Shown here: positions 15,135-23,074 of the stretch, piece after piece
Layout: each line of letters starts with the position of its first letter
How positions within the stretch are numbered: the first letter of the stretch is position 1
Assembly (NCBI GenBank): GCA_023442775.1
Contig: JAEZXH010000008.1
Coordinates: 1-64,000 of the forward strand
DNA length: 64,000 nt
Reading direction: 5' to 3'
Source: Bacillota bacterium
Lineage (GTDB): Bacteria; Bacillota; Clostridia; Tissierellales; Peptoniphilaceae
Notes under the pieces: generated by a model
Told to the model about the DNA's origin: nothing
The model's database searches: none
Seen by the model: the letters and a program-made list of their open reading frames with translations, nothing else
Translations under genes and position numbers: made by a program

Positions 15135-16643
15135 CTAGGCCTTGTGGCCGCCGATTTGGGCGTTGCGCGCCCGTCCCGTCGCCGCCTCCTCGAGGTTCAT
15201 TCCTCGGAGAACCGCATTTTTCCCAAACTTCTTCTTCATGGCGAGGATCGCCTCTTGGATGCGCCGTTCCCTTTGCCGCTCCTCTTCGTCTCGTCGCCTC
15301 TTCTCATCCAAGGCGGCGTAATCGGTGAAGAGGTCCATCTGCTCTCTCTCGGGAATGGGAGAGGGAGCCTCGGCCTCGGGGAGGGGGCGGGTGGCGACGA
15401 TGGAGAGTTTTCGCAGGAGGAGGTGGGGATTGACGAGGTCGTCAAAGCCCTTGGCGACGGCGTCCATGAGGGCCCGGGTCGAAGAGGTGTAGGTGGGGAG
15501 GTTGATGGTGGCCCGGCCGCGCTTTGGTCGCAGTCGGCCGTAGCCGTCTCGGGACACTCCTCCTGTGACGTATTGTTTCCGCGCCGGGTCGGTGATGTTT
15601 TTCACGTCATAGCTTAAGGAGATGACGAGTTGATTGGTGACGAGGCCCTTGTCCACCAGGTCCAAGGAGAGTTGGTCCGCCATCTCCATGAGGACGAGGC
15701 GGGCCTCCTTCGCCTCATAGGGGCGGTGGAGGACTTGCCCCGAGCCCATGGATTTCGACTCTGGAGTGTAGTCGGCGACGTCTTTGATGGTGCAGGGCTC
15801 CCAGCCCCAGGCGTGGTCCAAGAGGAGCTCGGCGTTTTTCCCGAAGAGGCGGTAGAAGAGGTCTTCGTCGGTGAGGCTTCGACGGGCGATATCCCCCATG
15901 GTGAACATGCCGTGTTCTTCCAGTTTTTTCGCATAGCCTCGGCCGATGCGCCAAAAGTCGGTGAGGGGCTCGTGGGTCCAGAGTCTCTTGCGATAGCTCA
16001 TCTCGTCGAGGGTGGCGATGCGCACCCCTTGAGGGTCTGGGGGCATGTGTTTCGCCACGATGTCCATGGCCACCTTGGCGAGGTAGAGGTTGGTGCCGAT
16101 GCCGGCGGTGGCGGTGATTCCCGTGGCGGCGAGGACGTCGCGGAGGATGGTCATGGTGAGGTCGTGGGGGGATTTGTCGTAGGTCTTGAGGTAGTTCGTG
16201 AGGTCGATGAAGACCTCGTCAATGGAGTAGACGAGGATGTCTTCCGGGGCGACGTACTTGGTGTAGATTTTATAGATTTCGGTGCTGTAGGCCATGTAGA
16301 GGGCCATGCGGGGCGGAGCGATGATGAAGTCGATGGCAAGACTTGGGTCCTCCCGCAGGGCAGAGAGGGAGGTGGAGGTGCCGGTGAGGTGGTGGTTCGG
16401 TGCGTCGTGCAACCGGCCACGGTTCGCCTCTCGGACCTGGGCCTTCACTTCGAAGAGGCGACCCCGCCCGGAGATGCCGTAGTGCTTCAGGGAGGGGGTC
16501 ACGGCGAGGCAGATGGTCTTGTCGGTGCGGGAGGCATCGGCGACGACGAGGTGGGTGTCCAAGGGGTCGAGGCCACGTTCTCTGCACTCCACCGAGGCGT
16601 AAAAACTCTTGAGGTCGATGGCGACATAGATCCGTTCTCTCAT
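15135..16643 (-). CDS. Y-family DNA polymerase (UvrX/DinB/ImuB type)
   Basis: 502-residue translesion polymerase. The palm begins MRERIYVAIDLKSFYASVE with the first catalytic Asp. The second catalytic patch YSIDEVFIDLT lies at about 145-155. Helix-hairpin-helix thumb (about 220-265) and little-finger regions follow. The start at 16643 is chosen because AAAGGAG directly precedes it; the frame is open further upstream but has no ribosome binding site there. It is longer than DinB (about 350-420) and closer in size to the UvrX/YqjW-like enzymes that travel with YolD. Expected role is error-prone bypass of DNA lesions. It is controlled from the XRE/ImmA promoter region rather than by an obvious LexA box. 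Confidence 0.9.
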   Translation of the reverse strand: MRERIYVAIDLKSFYASVECRERGLDPLDTHLVVADASRTDKTICLAVTPSLKHYGISGRGRLFEVKAQVREANRGRLHDAPNHHLTGTSTSLSALREDPSLAIDFIIAPPRMALYMAYSTEIYKIYTKYVAPEDILVYSIDEVFIDLTNYLKTYDKSPHDLTMTILRDVLAATGITATAGIGTNLYLAKVAMDIVAKHMPPDPQGVRIATLDEMSYRKRLWTHEPLTDFWRIGRGYAKKLEEHGMFTMGDIARRSLTDEDLFYRLFGKNAELLLDHAWGWEPCTIKDVADYTPESKSMGSGQVLHRPYEAKEARLVLMEMADQLSLDLVDKGLVTNQLVISLSYDVKNITDPARKQYVTGGVSRDGYGRLRPKRGRATINLPTYTSSTRALMDAVAKGFDDLVNPHLLLRKLSIVATRPLPEAEAPSPIPEREQMDLFTDYAALDEKRRRDEEERQRERRIQEAILAMKKKFGKNAVLRGMNLEEAATGRARNAQIGGHKA

Positions 16644-16665
16644 GGCATCTCCTTTCGAGAATCGA

Positions 16666-17175
16666 TTAGCCCAAGAAGTCGCTTCGGTGCTCCACGGTGC
16701 GAAGATCCATCCCAGAGTGGGCCAAGTGGGCAATCTTTAGAGCCACGAGGTTGACGTCGGTGTCCATGGCGGTGGCAATCTGCTGGGCGGTGTAGCCATA
16801 GTCGTAGACGTACTCCAAGAGGTCGTCGGTGTCCAGGAGAATCTCCGCGGCGACGACGTTGGCCTCGTACTCCGGCTTTGTGGTCATGTCGTAGAGCATG
16901 AATTCTTGGAGAGAGCCGCTCGTGGCCAGGTGGCGATGGAGCTGGTCGTGGGCGAGTTCGTGGGCGCAGACGATGCGCTGCATCACCTCGCTTAAGGAGG
17001 CGTTGATGAAGATGAAACGGTTTCTCTTGATGACGCGATACATCCCCTTTAAGGGGCCGAAGTCGTCGCGAAAGAGGACCTCGATGCCAAGGCCTTCGGC
17101 GATGGCGAAGGGGTCCCTCGTGCGAAAGCGTCGGACCAGTTCTTCGCCGACGGCACAGAGTTCTTTGTCCTTCAT
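16666..17175 (-). CDS. ImmA/IrrE-family metallopeptidase
   Basis: 169-residue zinc peptidase. The HELAH motif is at 72-76, with a downstream YEANVVAAEIL segment supplying the further acidic ligand, as in ImmA/IrrE proteins. In ICEBs1 (ImmA-ImmR) and in Deinococcus (IrrE/PprI-DdrO) such peptidases cleave an XRE-family repressor after DNA damage. The gene sits between an XRE repressor (27 bp upstream) and a translesion polymerase (22 bp downstream), so derepression of the polymerase by repressor cleavage is the natural prediction. Confidence 0.88.
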   Translation of the reverse strand: MKDKELCAVGEELVRRFRTRDPFAIAEGLGIEVLFRDDFGPLKGMYRVIKRNRFIFINASLSEVMQRIVCAHELAHDQLHRHLATSGSLQEFMLYDMTTKPEYEANVVAAEILLDTDDLLEYVYDYGYTAQQIATAMDTDVNLVALKIAHLAHSGMDLRTVEHRSDFLG

Positions 17176-17202
17176 CGGGGCACCTCCTTGTGGGGGAAGG
17201 GG

Positions 17203-17607
17203 CTAGCGGTCATGGCGCTTCGGGGCATACTTCTTGTTCTTCTCCTTGGCGATCCAATAGGCGTCGTTTAAGGCCTTCATCGCGCCGTCGAGGGCCTCGT
17301 CGGAGAGGCGTCCCCCGGCGAAGAGCCCCGTGACTTCGCTGACGAGTTCTTCGATGTCCATGGCGGCCCTTGGCCCTCCCTGTTCGTGGGCGGCGACGAC
17401 GAGAAGGCCCTGGCTGCCCAAGAGGTCCTCGGGGGTGGTCTCAAGGACGGCGGCGAGTTTCTCGATGATGGCCATCTTCGTCGGCCTTCTGGTGCCGCTT
17501 TCGTAGTGCTGAATCGTGCGCGGGGTCACGGATACCGCCTCGGCGAGCTGGACCTGAGTCAGGTTCTTCGCGAGGCGTTTTTCCCGTAGCCGGTCTTGAA
17601 AATACAT
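17203..17607 (-). CDS. XRE-family repressor of the polymerase cassette
   Basis: 134-residue helix-turn-helix protein. The XRE HTH spans about 6-61 (LREKRLAKNLTQVQLAEAVSVTPRTIQHYESG), followed by a short acidic/helical C-terminal part and a basic end. Start 17607 is chosen for the GAAAGGGAG upstream; an in-frame GTG/ATG-rich extension reaches into the operator region and is unlikely. There is no self-cleaving LexA/CI peptidase domain, so inactivation would depend on the ImmA peptidase encoded next. Three inverted repeats in the divergent promoter region upstream are the likely binding sites. Confidence 0.88.
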   Translation of the reverse strand: MYFQDRLREKRLAKNLTQVQLAEAVSVTPRTIQHYESGTRRPTKMAIIEKLAAVLETTPEDLLGSQGLLVVAAHEQGGPRAAMDIEELVSEVTGLFAGGRLSDEALDGAMKALNDAYWIAKEKNKKYAPKRHDR

Positions 17608-17645
17608 GGGTCTCCCTTTCTCTTGGACAACTTTTCGATTCCCTA

Positions 17646-17732
17646 TTGACACGAACAATCTGTTCATGCTATCCTGAACACAACGAACGGGTTGTTCGTG
17701 ATTATCGTATCACACGAACAAGATGTGCGCAA
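17646..17732. promoter_or_regulatory. Divergent promoters with three CGAAC-N5-GTTCG operators
   Basis: Rightward promoter: TTGACA 17646-17651, TATCCT 17670-17675 (18 bp). Leftward promoter, read on the minus strand: TTGCGC (17732-17727), TACGAT (17709-17704), 17 bp. Three related repeats lie at 17652-17666 (CGAACAATCTGTTCA), 17684-17698 (CGAACGGGTTGTTCG) and 17715-17729 (CGAACAAGATGTGCG). Their centres are 32 and 31 bp apart, about three helical turns. Site 1 fills the rightward spacer, site 3 overlaps the leftward -35 and spacer, and site 2 covers both expected start points. The half-site equals the Gram-positive LexA half-site, but the spacer is 5, not 4. Confidence 0.78.
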
Positions 17733-17763
17733 GAGGAGACCAAGACACTGAGGAGGTGCCCAG

Positions 17764-18009
17764 ATGAAAGGATGCAAGAAGGCCTACGTGACCGTCAATC
17801 TCGACGTGGATGAAGAGGGGGCGATGCACCCGAGGATGATTCGGTGGGAGAATGGACGGAATTACCCCATTGACCAAGTGATTTACAAGTGCCGGGCCAC
17901 CTCGGAAAAGGTGGGCGGCGGAGGCATTCGCTACACCGTTCTCGTCGGCGGGCAGACCTCCTACCTCTTTCAAGAGGGGAAGAAGTGGTTCGTCGAGGCG
18001 AAGATGTGA
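17764..18009 (+). CDS. Small conserved-type protein divergent from the polymerase cassette
   Basis: 81-residue soluble protein with no signal peptide or membrane segment, starting after a strong AGGAGGT (17753-17758). The sequence alternates beta-strand-like and charged segments (AYVTVNLDVDEEG..., IRWENGRNYPID, YTVLVGGQTSYLFQEGKKWFVEAK), suggesting a small beta barrel. Comparable small proteins occur beside Y-family polymerase/YolD genes in Firmicutes as I recall, but no function is known. It shares the three-operator control region with the XRE-ImmA-polymerase operon, so it should be induced with it. Confidence 0.75.
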   Translation: MKGCKKAYVTVNLDVDEEGAMHPRMIRWENGRNYPIDQVIYKCRATSEKVGGGGIRYTVLVGGQTSYLFQEGKKWFVEAKM

Positions 18010-18017
18010 AAAAAAAG

Positions 18018-18043
18018 GACATGGCGCGGGCCATGTCTTTTTT
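18018..18043 (+). terminator. Intrinsic terminator
   Basis: GACATGGC (18018-18025) pairs with GCCATGTC (18030-18037), followed by six T; an A run precedes the stem, so it may also serve the converging PII-like gene. Confidence 0.85.
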
Positions 18044-18055
18044 CTATGGGAGTGT

Positions 18056-18700
18056 TTAGGCGAGTCCAATGGCGTGTTCCACGTCCATGGTGAAGAGAAT
18101 CCCTTCTCCCGGGAGGTGGAGGGCGACTTGGTCCTCAATGGCGGCGATGATGTCCTCGGTCTTTTCTCGGGGGACGAGGAAGAGGACGATCTCCTTTTCC
18201 GGGACGATCTCAATGCCAAAGCACTTGGCCACCTGGCGGGAGTCCTTGGTGGCGGAGCCGCGGCCGTGGATGATGGTGGCCCCGCGTGCGCCGGCGGCGG
18301 TGGCGGCGTCGACGACGCGCTGTCCTTCTGGAGAGTTGACGATGGCGAAGATGGCTTCGTAATCCAAGGGGGTGCTCCTTTCTCTCGGGAGGCTGTGAAA
18401 GTCGTGGTGGGTGCCCCGCACCGAGGAGAGATTCATGGCGAAGAGAATGCCGTGGTGGGGACGGGCGAAGTGAAAGGTGTCGTCAAGGCCGGCCATCAGC
18501 TCCTCGGATTTTTCTCTCGAGGTGATGAGAAGGAGGATTTCCTTCTTTTGGCGGGTGAGGCCCAAGTGGTGCAGGAGGCCCTCCTTCAAGGTCCCCTCTC
18601 CATAGAAGAGGGTCCCTCCCGTGGCGCCGAGGGCCTTGGCCCGCTGGAGGACCTTGGCCCCTTGGGGCTTGTTGACGACGGTGACGAGAAGTGTGCTCAT
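18056..18700 (-). CDS. Tandem PII-like regulatory protein linked to DUF1538
   Basis: 214-residue cytosolic protein made of two PII (GlnB-like) domains, about 1-97 and 110-214. Each has the beta-alpha-beta start (LLVTVVNKPQGAKVLQRAKALGA and IFAIVNSPEGQRVVDAATAAGA), a T-loop-like glycine-rich turn and a second half ending in a GILF strand. PII-type proteins bind nucleotides or small metabolites and gate membrane proteins. The gene overlaps the DUF1538 membrane protein gene by 4 bp (ATGA), which points to the membrane protein as its target. One PII domain per DUF1538 half is a striking numerical match. Confidence 0.85.
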   Translation of the reverse strand: MSTLLVTVVNKPQGAKVLQRAKALGATGGTLFYGEGTLKEGLLHHLGLTRQKKEILLLITSREKSEELMAGLDDTFHFARPHHGILFAMNLSSVRGTHHDFHSLPRERSTPLDYEAIFAIVNSPEGQRVVDAATAAGARGATIIHGRGSATKDSRQVAKCFGIEIVPEKEIVLFLVPREKTEDIIAAIEDQVALHLPGEGILFTMDVEHAIGLA

Positions 18701-20169
18701 GGGGCCTCCTTTCTGAGTCCTTGTTCGTAGACGGTGGCGAGGATGAGGATGGTGAGAATCGGGGTCATGGCCACGGTGGCGATGATGCCAAAGCCGTCGA
18801 CAAGGGGGTCTGCCCCCGGGGTGGATTCGGCGATGCCCTGGGCGAGGGAGAGGATGAAGGTGGCGGTCATGGGACCGGAGGCGACGCCTCCCGAGTCAAA
18901 GGCAATCCCCACAAAGAGGCTCGAGACCCGCCTTGCGAGAAAGAGGCTCAGGCCGTACCCCGGGACGAGGAACATCCACAGGGAGAGGGAGGGGACGAGG
19001 ATGCGAATCAAGGAGAGCATGACGGCGACGGCGACCCCGGCGGCGAGGGCCATGAGGAGGAGGCGACGAGGGACGGCACCGGCGGTGACTTCTTCCACCT
19101 GTTCGGCGAGGACGTAGACCGCCGGCTCTGCAAGGACCACCGAGGCCCCGAGGAAGAGGCCGATGGGGGGCAGGATGAGACCGGTGTGGGAGAGGCTGCC
19201 GAGGGTCTGTCCAAGGACTCGGGCCAGGTCGAGAAAGCCGCCGTTGACCCCGACGAGGAAGATGACGAGGCCGAGCCAAGTGTAGACGAGACCAAAGACG
19301 ATGGGGAAGAACTCCCCCGAGGCGAGGTGAAATCTTCGGCGATTCATGACGACGAAGAGGAGGGCGATGGGCACGAGGGCGATGAGAGACTCGAGGCTCG
19401 TGTGGCCGATGCGGGAGAGGAAGGGGGCGAGAAGGCCCTCTTGGGGCACAAAGGCGGCACTCTCTCCGGCGATGTCCTCCACCCCCATGAGAAGAGCCAT
19501 GGCGAGGACGGCGAGGATGGGGCCCAGCGACGCAAAGCCCACGAGGCCAAAGGCATCTTGTTCCGCTTCCGCGTGGGACTTTAGCATGGAGACCCCAAGG
19601 CCCATGGCGAGGATGAAGGGGGTGGTGAGGGCTCCCGTCGTCGCTCCCGAGGCGTCAAAGGCCACGGCGTGAAAGGGTTCGGCGACGAAGAGAAGGAGGA
19701 TGCCCACGAGGGCGTAGAGGCCGAGGAAGAGGCGCTTCATAGACCACGAGGCGAGGATGCGCAAGAATCCAAGGCCCATGAGAAGCCCCACCCCAAGGCT
19801 CACCACCAAGACGATGGTGGCGGTGGGGAGAAGTCCTCCCATTGCCTGGGAGACTTGTTGGGCGAGGATGAGAAGATCCGGCTCTGCAATGGAGATCAAG
19901 GTTCCCAAGAAGAGCCCCGAGAGAAAGACCATCTTCGCCGTCGCCGAGGTGGCAATGGCGCGGCCCATGAGGCTTCCGATATGGGAGATGCCAATCTCCG
20001 TGCCGAAGAGAAAGATGCCCAGTCCCAGGATGACGAGAAGGGCGCCGATGAGAAAACGCCCCAAGAGTCCCATGGGCATCGCGGTTAGACCACTCATCAA
20101 GAGGACGAAGAGGACGATGGGCAGCACCGCCTTCCCCACCTCTTTGAATTTGTCGAAAAGGATGTGCAT
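18697..20169 (-). CDS. DUF1538 membrane protein, two fused DUF1538 halves
   Basis: 490-residue integral membrane protein with about twelve hydrophobic helices. It contains an obvious internal duplication: AEPDLLILAQQV versus AEPAVYVLAEQV, AFDASGATTGALTTPFILA versus AFDSGGVASGPMTATFILS, and TPIL/GPIL-type last helices. From memory, separate DUF1538 proteins (UmpA/UmpB of Halomonas) were reported as a two-component Na+(K+)/H+ antiporter, so this may be a fused version. Start 20169 is chosen for the AAAGGAG upstream. A TTTACA/TACGCT pair about 40 bp upstream is a plausible promoter. The PII-like gene overlaps its end. Confidence 0.85.
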   Translation of the reverse strand: MHILFDKFKEVGKAVLPIVLFVLLMSGLTAMPMGLLGRFLIGALLVILGLGIFLFGTEIGISHIGSLMGRAIATSATAKMVFLSGLFLGTLISIAEPDLLILAQQVSQAMGGLLPTATIVLVVSLGVGLLMGLGFLRILASWSMKRLFLGLYALVGILLLFVAEPFHAVAFDASGATTGALTTPFILAMGLGVSMLKSHAEAEQDAFGLVGFASLGPILAVLAMALLMGVEDIAGESAAFVPQEGLLAPFLSRIGHTSLESLIALVPIALLFVVMNRRRFHLASGEFFPIVFGLVYTWLGLVIFLVGVNGGFLDLARVLGQTLGSLSHTGLILPPIGLFLGASVVLAEPAVYVLAEQVEEVTAGAVPRRLLLMALAAGVAVAVMLSLIRILVPSLSLWMFLVPGYGLSLFLARRVSSLFVGIAFDSGGVASGPMTATFILSLAQGIAESTPGADPLVDGFGIIATVAMTPILTILILATVYEQGLRKEAP

Positions 20170-20265
20170 GGAGGCTCCTTTCAAACGTAGAAAGAACTTG
20201 TCCTTTTTAGCGTAGCAGAGCAAAAACCCCTTGTAAAGGAAAAAGATGAAAATCCACGGGACACC

Positions 20266-20294
20266 TTGAGGGGAAGGGAAAAGTTTGCTATCCT
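20266..20294 (+). promoter_or_regulatory. Promoter of the double-cubane reductase operon
   Basis: TTGAGG at 20266-20271 and TATCCT at 20289-20294, spaced 17 bp, 52 bp before the activator start. Confidence 0.6.
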
Positions 20295-20346
20295 GATTTA
20301 TAGAAAAGTTGCGTTACTTATTAAAAAGAATGATAGGAGGGATGCC

Positions 20347-21102
20347 ATGTCCATCGGCATCGACATCGGGAGCACGGCGTCGAAGGTCGTCGTCCTCGAC
20401 GATGAGGCCAAGGTGGTGAAGACACTCTTGACCCCCAGTGGATGGAACAGCAAGGAGACGGCAGAACAGATTTATCGCAGCCTCTCCGAGGAGGGCTTTT
20501 CCCCCAAGAGCCACGGCATTATCGCCACGGGATATGGGCGCATCAGCGTCCCCTATGCCCAGAAGACGGTGACGGAGATTACCTGCCACGGCCTCGGAGC
20601 CTCCCACCTCTTCGGCGACGAGGCGACGGTCATCGACATTGGGGGACAGGATACGAAGATCATCCTCTTGAGCCGCGGGAAGGTGAAGGACTTTCTCATG
20701 AATGACAAGTGCTCTGCGGGGACGGGAAAATTTTTAGAGGTCATGGCGAATCGGTTGGGCTTTTCTCTTCAAGAGATGCTCGACGCCGCGAGGAAGGGCA
20801 CTCCCGCGAAGATTTCCTCCATGTGTACCGTCTTTGCCGAGAGCGAAGTCATCTCCCTCATGGGACAGGGGAGGTCGCGGGAGGACATCGCCGCCGGAGT
20901 GGTGGATTCTATCTGCCACAAGGTGGCCAACCTCGCCGGGCGAAAACAGACCCCCGCCTCCTACGTCCTCACCGGGGGCTTTTCCGAGAGCGATTACGTC
21001 CTCGAACGCCTCGGGGAAATCTTGGGTCGGGAGGTGACAAGCCATCCCATGGGGCGCTTCGCCGGGGCCCTCGGGGCGGCACTTCTTGCGAGGAAGCTCT
21101 GA
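20347..21102 (+). CDS. HgdC/BadF-type ATPase activator of the double-cubane reductase
   Basis: 251-residue ASKHA-fold ATPase that fires single electrons into a dehydratase/reductase partner at the cost of ATP ('archerase'). The phosphate-binding start MSIGIDIGSTASKVV and a second VIDIGGQDTK loop are clear. C122 (NDKCSAGTGKF) and C160 (SSMCTVFAESEV) are the two cysteines that in HgdC dimers hold the bridging [4Fe-4S] cluster. ATG 20347 follows AGGAGGG. It overlaps the next gene (TGATG). Oxygen sensitivity is expected from the family. Confidence 0.92.
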   Translation: MSIGIDIGSTASKVVVLDDEAKVVKTLLTPSGWNSKETAEQIYRSLSEEGFSPKSHGIIATGYGRISVPYAQKTVTEITCHGLGASHLFGDEATVIDIGGQDTKIILLSRGKVKDFLMNDKCSAGTGKFLEVMANRLGFSLQEMLDAARKGTPAKISSMCTVFAESEVISLMGQGRSREDIAAGVVDSICHKVANLAGRKQTPASYVLTGGFSESDYVLERLGEILGREVTSHPMGRFAGALGAALLARKL

Positions 21103-21806
21103 TGGAGGACATCCGTGACCTGCGGCGGGAGGCCTTTCTCGTCGCCGTGGACTATTTGAGGAGGGGCGTGCCCCTGCTCGGGACCTTTGGCGAGGTGGAC
21201 GAGGCGCGGATACGAGGGTGGGGGATGATGAGTCTTCCCCTGGAGAGCGTGGACAGTGCCATCTTCGCCTATGGGGAAAGGAAAGAGACCTGCGACGTCA
21301 TCAACGCGACGCGAATCTATCTCGAGACGGGAAAGTGCCCCATCCTCTTCGCCGCCCGGGGCTTTCTCACCGACGGCCACTGTCCCGCGATGGACGCGCT
21401 TCTTCGGGGGACGGGAAAGCCCCTCTTCCACCCCGAGGACTTGGATGGACCCCTGTTTTCCGAGTGCCAGTGGCAGGAGGAGGTCTACGAGGAGGCGAAG
21501 GAGGAGCTTCAAAAGATGGAGGCCCTCGTGAAGAAAAAAGAGGGGATGAGTGAGGCATGGGCCCTCGCCCTTCTCTATGGACAGTACATCCCCGACCTAC
21601 GAGAGAGGCGGAGATTTCTCGAAGAGGTGCTCCCTCGCCTCCCCAAAGGAGAGGGGGAGAGGAGGAGCCTCTGCTGTGGGCGAGGCATTCTTAACGAGAA
21701 ACACACTGGAAGGATCGTCATCACACCTGGACCCGCGGACATCGCGCCGAAAGGGTGTATCTTTGGGGCCAAGGAAGAACGCCCCTATGAAGGAGGAGAC
21801 CAATGA
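21102..21806 (+). CDS. Unknown cysteine-rich protein inside the double-cubane operon
   Basis: 234-residue protein that I do not recognise. It starts at ATG 21102 overlapping the activator stop, and its own stop overlaps the reductase start (ATGA), so it is translated as part of the same unit. There are seven cysteines in ETCDV, GKCPI, GHCPA, SECQW, SLCCGRG and KGCIFG contexts, enough for an iron-sulfur cluster. A helical charged middle (about 120-165) precedes the SLCCGRG segment. No signal peptide or membrane segment. A scaffold, electron carrier or remnant of a second dehydratase-like subunit are possibilities; none can be supported from sequence alone. Confidence 0.75.
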   Translation: MEDIRDLRREAFLVAVDYLRRGVPLLGTFGEVDEARIRGWGMMSLPLESVDSAIFAYGERKETCDVINATRIYLETGKCPILFAARGFLTDGHCPAMDALLRGTGKPLFHPEDLDGPLFSECQWQEEVYEEAKEELQKMEALVKKKEGMSEAWALALLYGQYIPDLRERRRFLEEVLPRLPKGEGERRSLCCGRGILNEKHTGRIVITPGPADIAPKGCIFGAKEERPYEGGDQ

Positions 21807-23074
21807 ACAATCACGAGATGTGGAAATCCCTTGGAATGGACGTAGAAACCCACGACCTGCTCTGTGAGGCCCTGCCCGGTGCCTTCGGCGACGTGTTCCT
21901 CTCCCAGGAGAATCGCCCCAAGGGCATGGATTACTTTAACATGGTGGTCGGGGATATCCACGGGATTCGCCCGGCGGAACTCATCGAAGAGCAGAAGAAG
22001 GGGAGAAAGGTCGTCGGGAGTTTTTGCATCCACGTCCCCGACGAAGTCGTCCTCGCCGCGGGAGCCATCCCCACGGGCCTTTGTAGTGGGAGCCAATTCT
22101 GGGTTCCCGGGGGAGAAAAGGTCCTTCCTACGGCGACCTGCCCTCTCATCAAGGCCTCCCTCGGCGCTCGCTTTGACAGAACCTGTCCCTTCTTCCGCAT
22201 CGCCGACCTCTTCGTGGGAGAGACGACCTGTGACGGGAAGAAAAAGGCCTGGGAAATCCTCGCCGAAGACGCGCCGATGCACATCATGGACATTCCTCAA
22301 ATGAAGCGGGAGAAGGACTACGAGAAGTGGGCCGATGAAATTCGCGACTACATGAAGGTCTTGGAGGAGCTCACGGGAAATACGATCACCGTGGAGAGCT
22401 TGAAGCACGCCATTCACGTGATGAACGAGAAGCGTAAGGCCCTCCAGCGCTTGAACAACTGCCGCAAACACGAGGTGGTGCCCATCAGCGGACGGGACGC
22501 CCTCCTCGTTCACGAGATCGCCTTCTTCGACGATCCGGAACGGTTCACCGCCCAAGTCAACGCCCTCTGCGACGAGTTGGAGGAGCGGATTGAACAGGGC
22601 ATCTCCGTCGCAAAACCCGGGGACAAGCGCATCCTCTTCTCGGGAACGCCTCTCGCCATTCCCAACTGGAAGATGCACCAAATCTTCGAAACCAGCGGCG
22701 CCATCGTCGTCGGAGAAGAGATGTGTACGGGATGGCGGTACTCGGAAGGTCTCGTCGACGACACCCCCAATGATCTCGACGGCCTCGTGAGAAACCTCGC
22801 CGACCGCTACCTCGGCCACATCAACTGCGCCTGCTTCACTCCGAACCAAGGGCGCATCGCGGACATCGAACGCCTCGTCAAGGAATACCACGCCGACGGA
22901 GTCATCGACATCAACTTGAAGTTCTGCAACCTCTACGACGTGGAAGGACAACTCGTGGAGAAGGCTCTCGAAGAGAAGGACATTCCCGTCATGGGCCTTG
23001 AGACCGACTACACCGACGAAGACGCAGGACAACTGAAGACCCGCGCCGAGGCCTTCCTCGAAATGCTCCCATGA
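21803..23074 (+). CDS. Double-cubane-cluster-type anaerobic reductase (HgdB/2-hydroxyacyl-CoA dehydratase superfamily)
   Basis: 423-residue protein resembling double-cubane cluster proteins (DCCP), relatives of 2-hydroxyacyl-CoA dehydratase subunits that carry an [Fe8S9] cluster and reduce small poorly reactive molecules when fed by an ATP-dependent activator. Cysteines in family positions are C75 (SFCIHVP), C94 (GLCSGS), C113 (TCPLIKASLG), C128 (RTCPFF) and C143 (TTCDGKKKAWE); further ones in EEMCTGWR, INCACFT and KFCNLYD complete the pattern. A single such subunit with an adjacent activator, rather than a hgdA/hgdB pair, favours DCCP over hydroxyglutaryl-CoA dehydratase. The physiological substrate is unknown. 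Confidence 0.88.
   Translation: MNNHEMWKSLGMDVETHDLLCEALPGAFGDVFLSQENRPKGMDYFNMVVGDIHGIRPAELIEEQKKGRKVVGSFCIHVPDEVVLAAGAIPTGLCSGSQFWVPGGEKVLPTATCPLIKASLGARFDRTCPFFRIADLFVGETTCDGKKKAWEILAEDAPMHIMDIPQMKREKDYEKWADEIRDYMKVLEELTGNTITVESLKHAIHVMNEKRKALQRLNNCRKHEVVPISGRDALLVHEIAFFDDPERFTAQVNALCDELEERIEQGISVAKPGDKRILFSGTPLAIPNWKMHQIFETSGAIVVGEEMCTGWRYSEGLVDDTPNDLDGLVRNLADRYLGHINCACFTPNQGRIADIERLVKEYHADGVIDINLKFCNLYDVEGQLVEKALEEKDIPVMGLETDYTDEDAGQLKTRAEAFLEMLP

Noticed and set aside
17652..17729. Canonical LexA (SOS) boxes
   Set aside because: The half-sites match CGAAC/GTTCG, but all three have a 5-bp centre instead of the 4-bp centre LexA requires; assigned to the XRE repressor instead.
20709..21101. 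Upstream extension of the unknown gene at 21102 over the activator gene
   Set aside because: It would overlap the activator by almost 400 bp in another frame; the ATG at 21102 overlaps the activator stop in the normal coupled manner.
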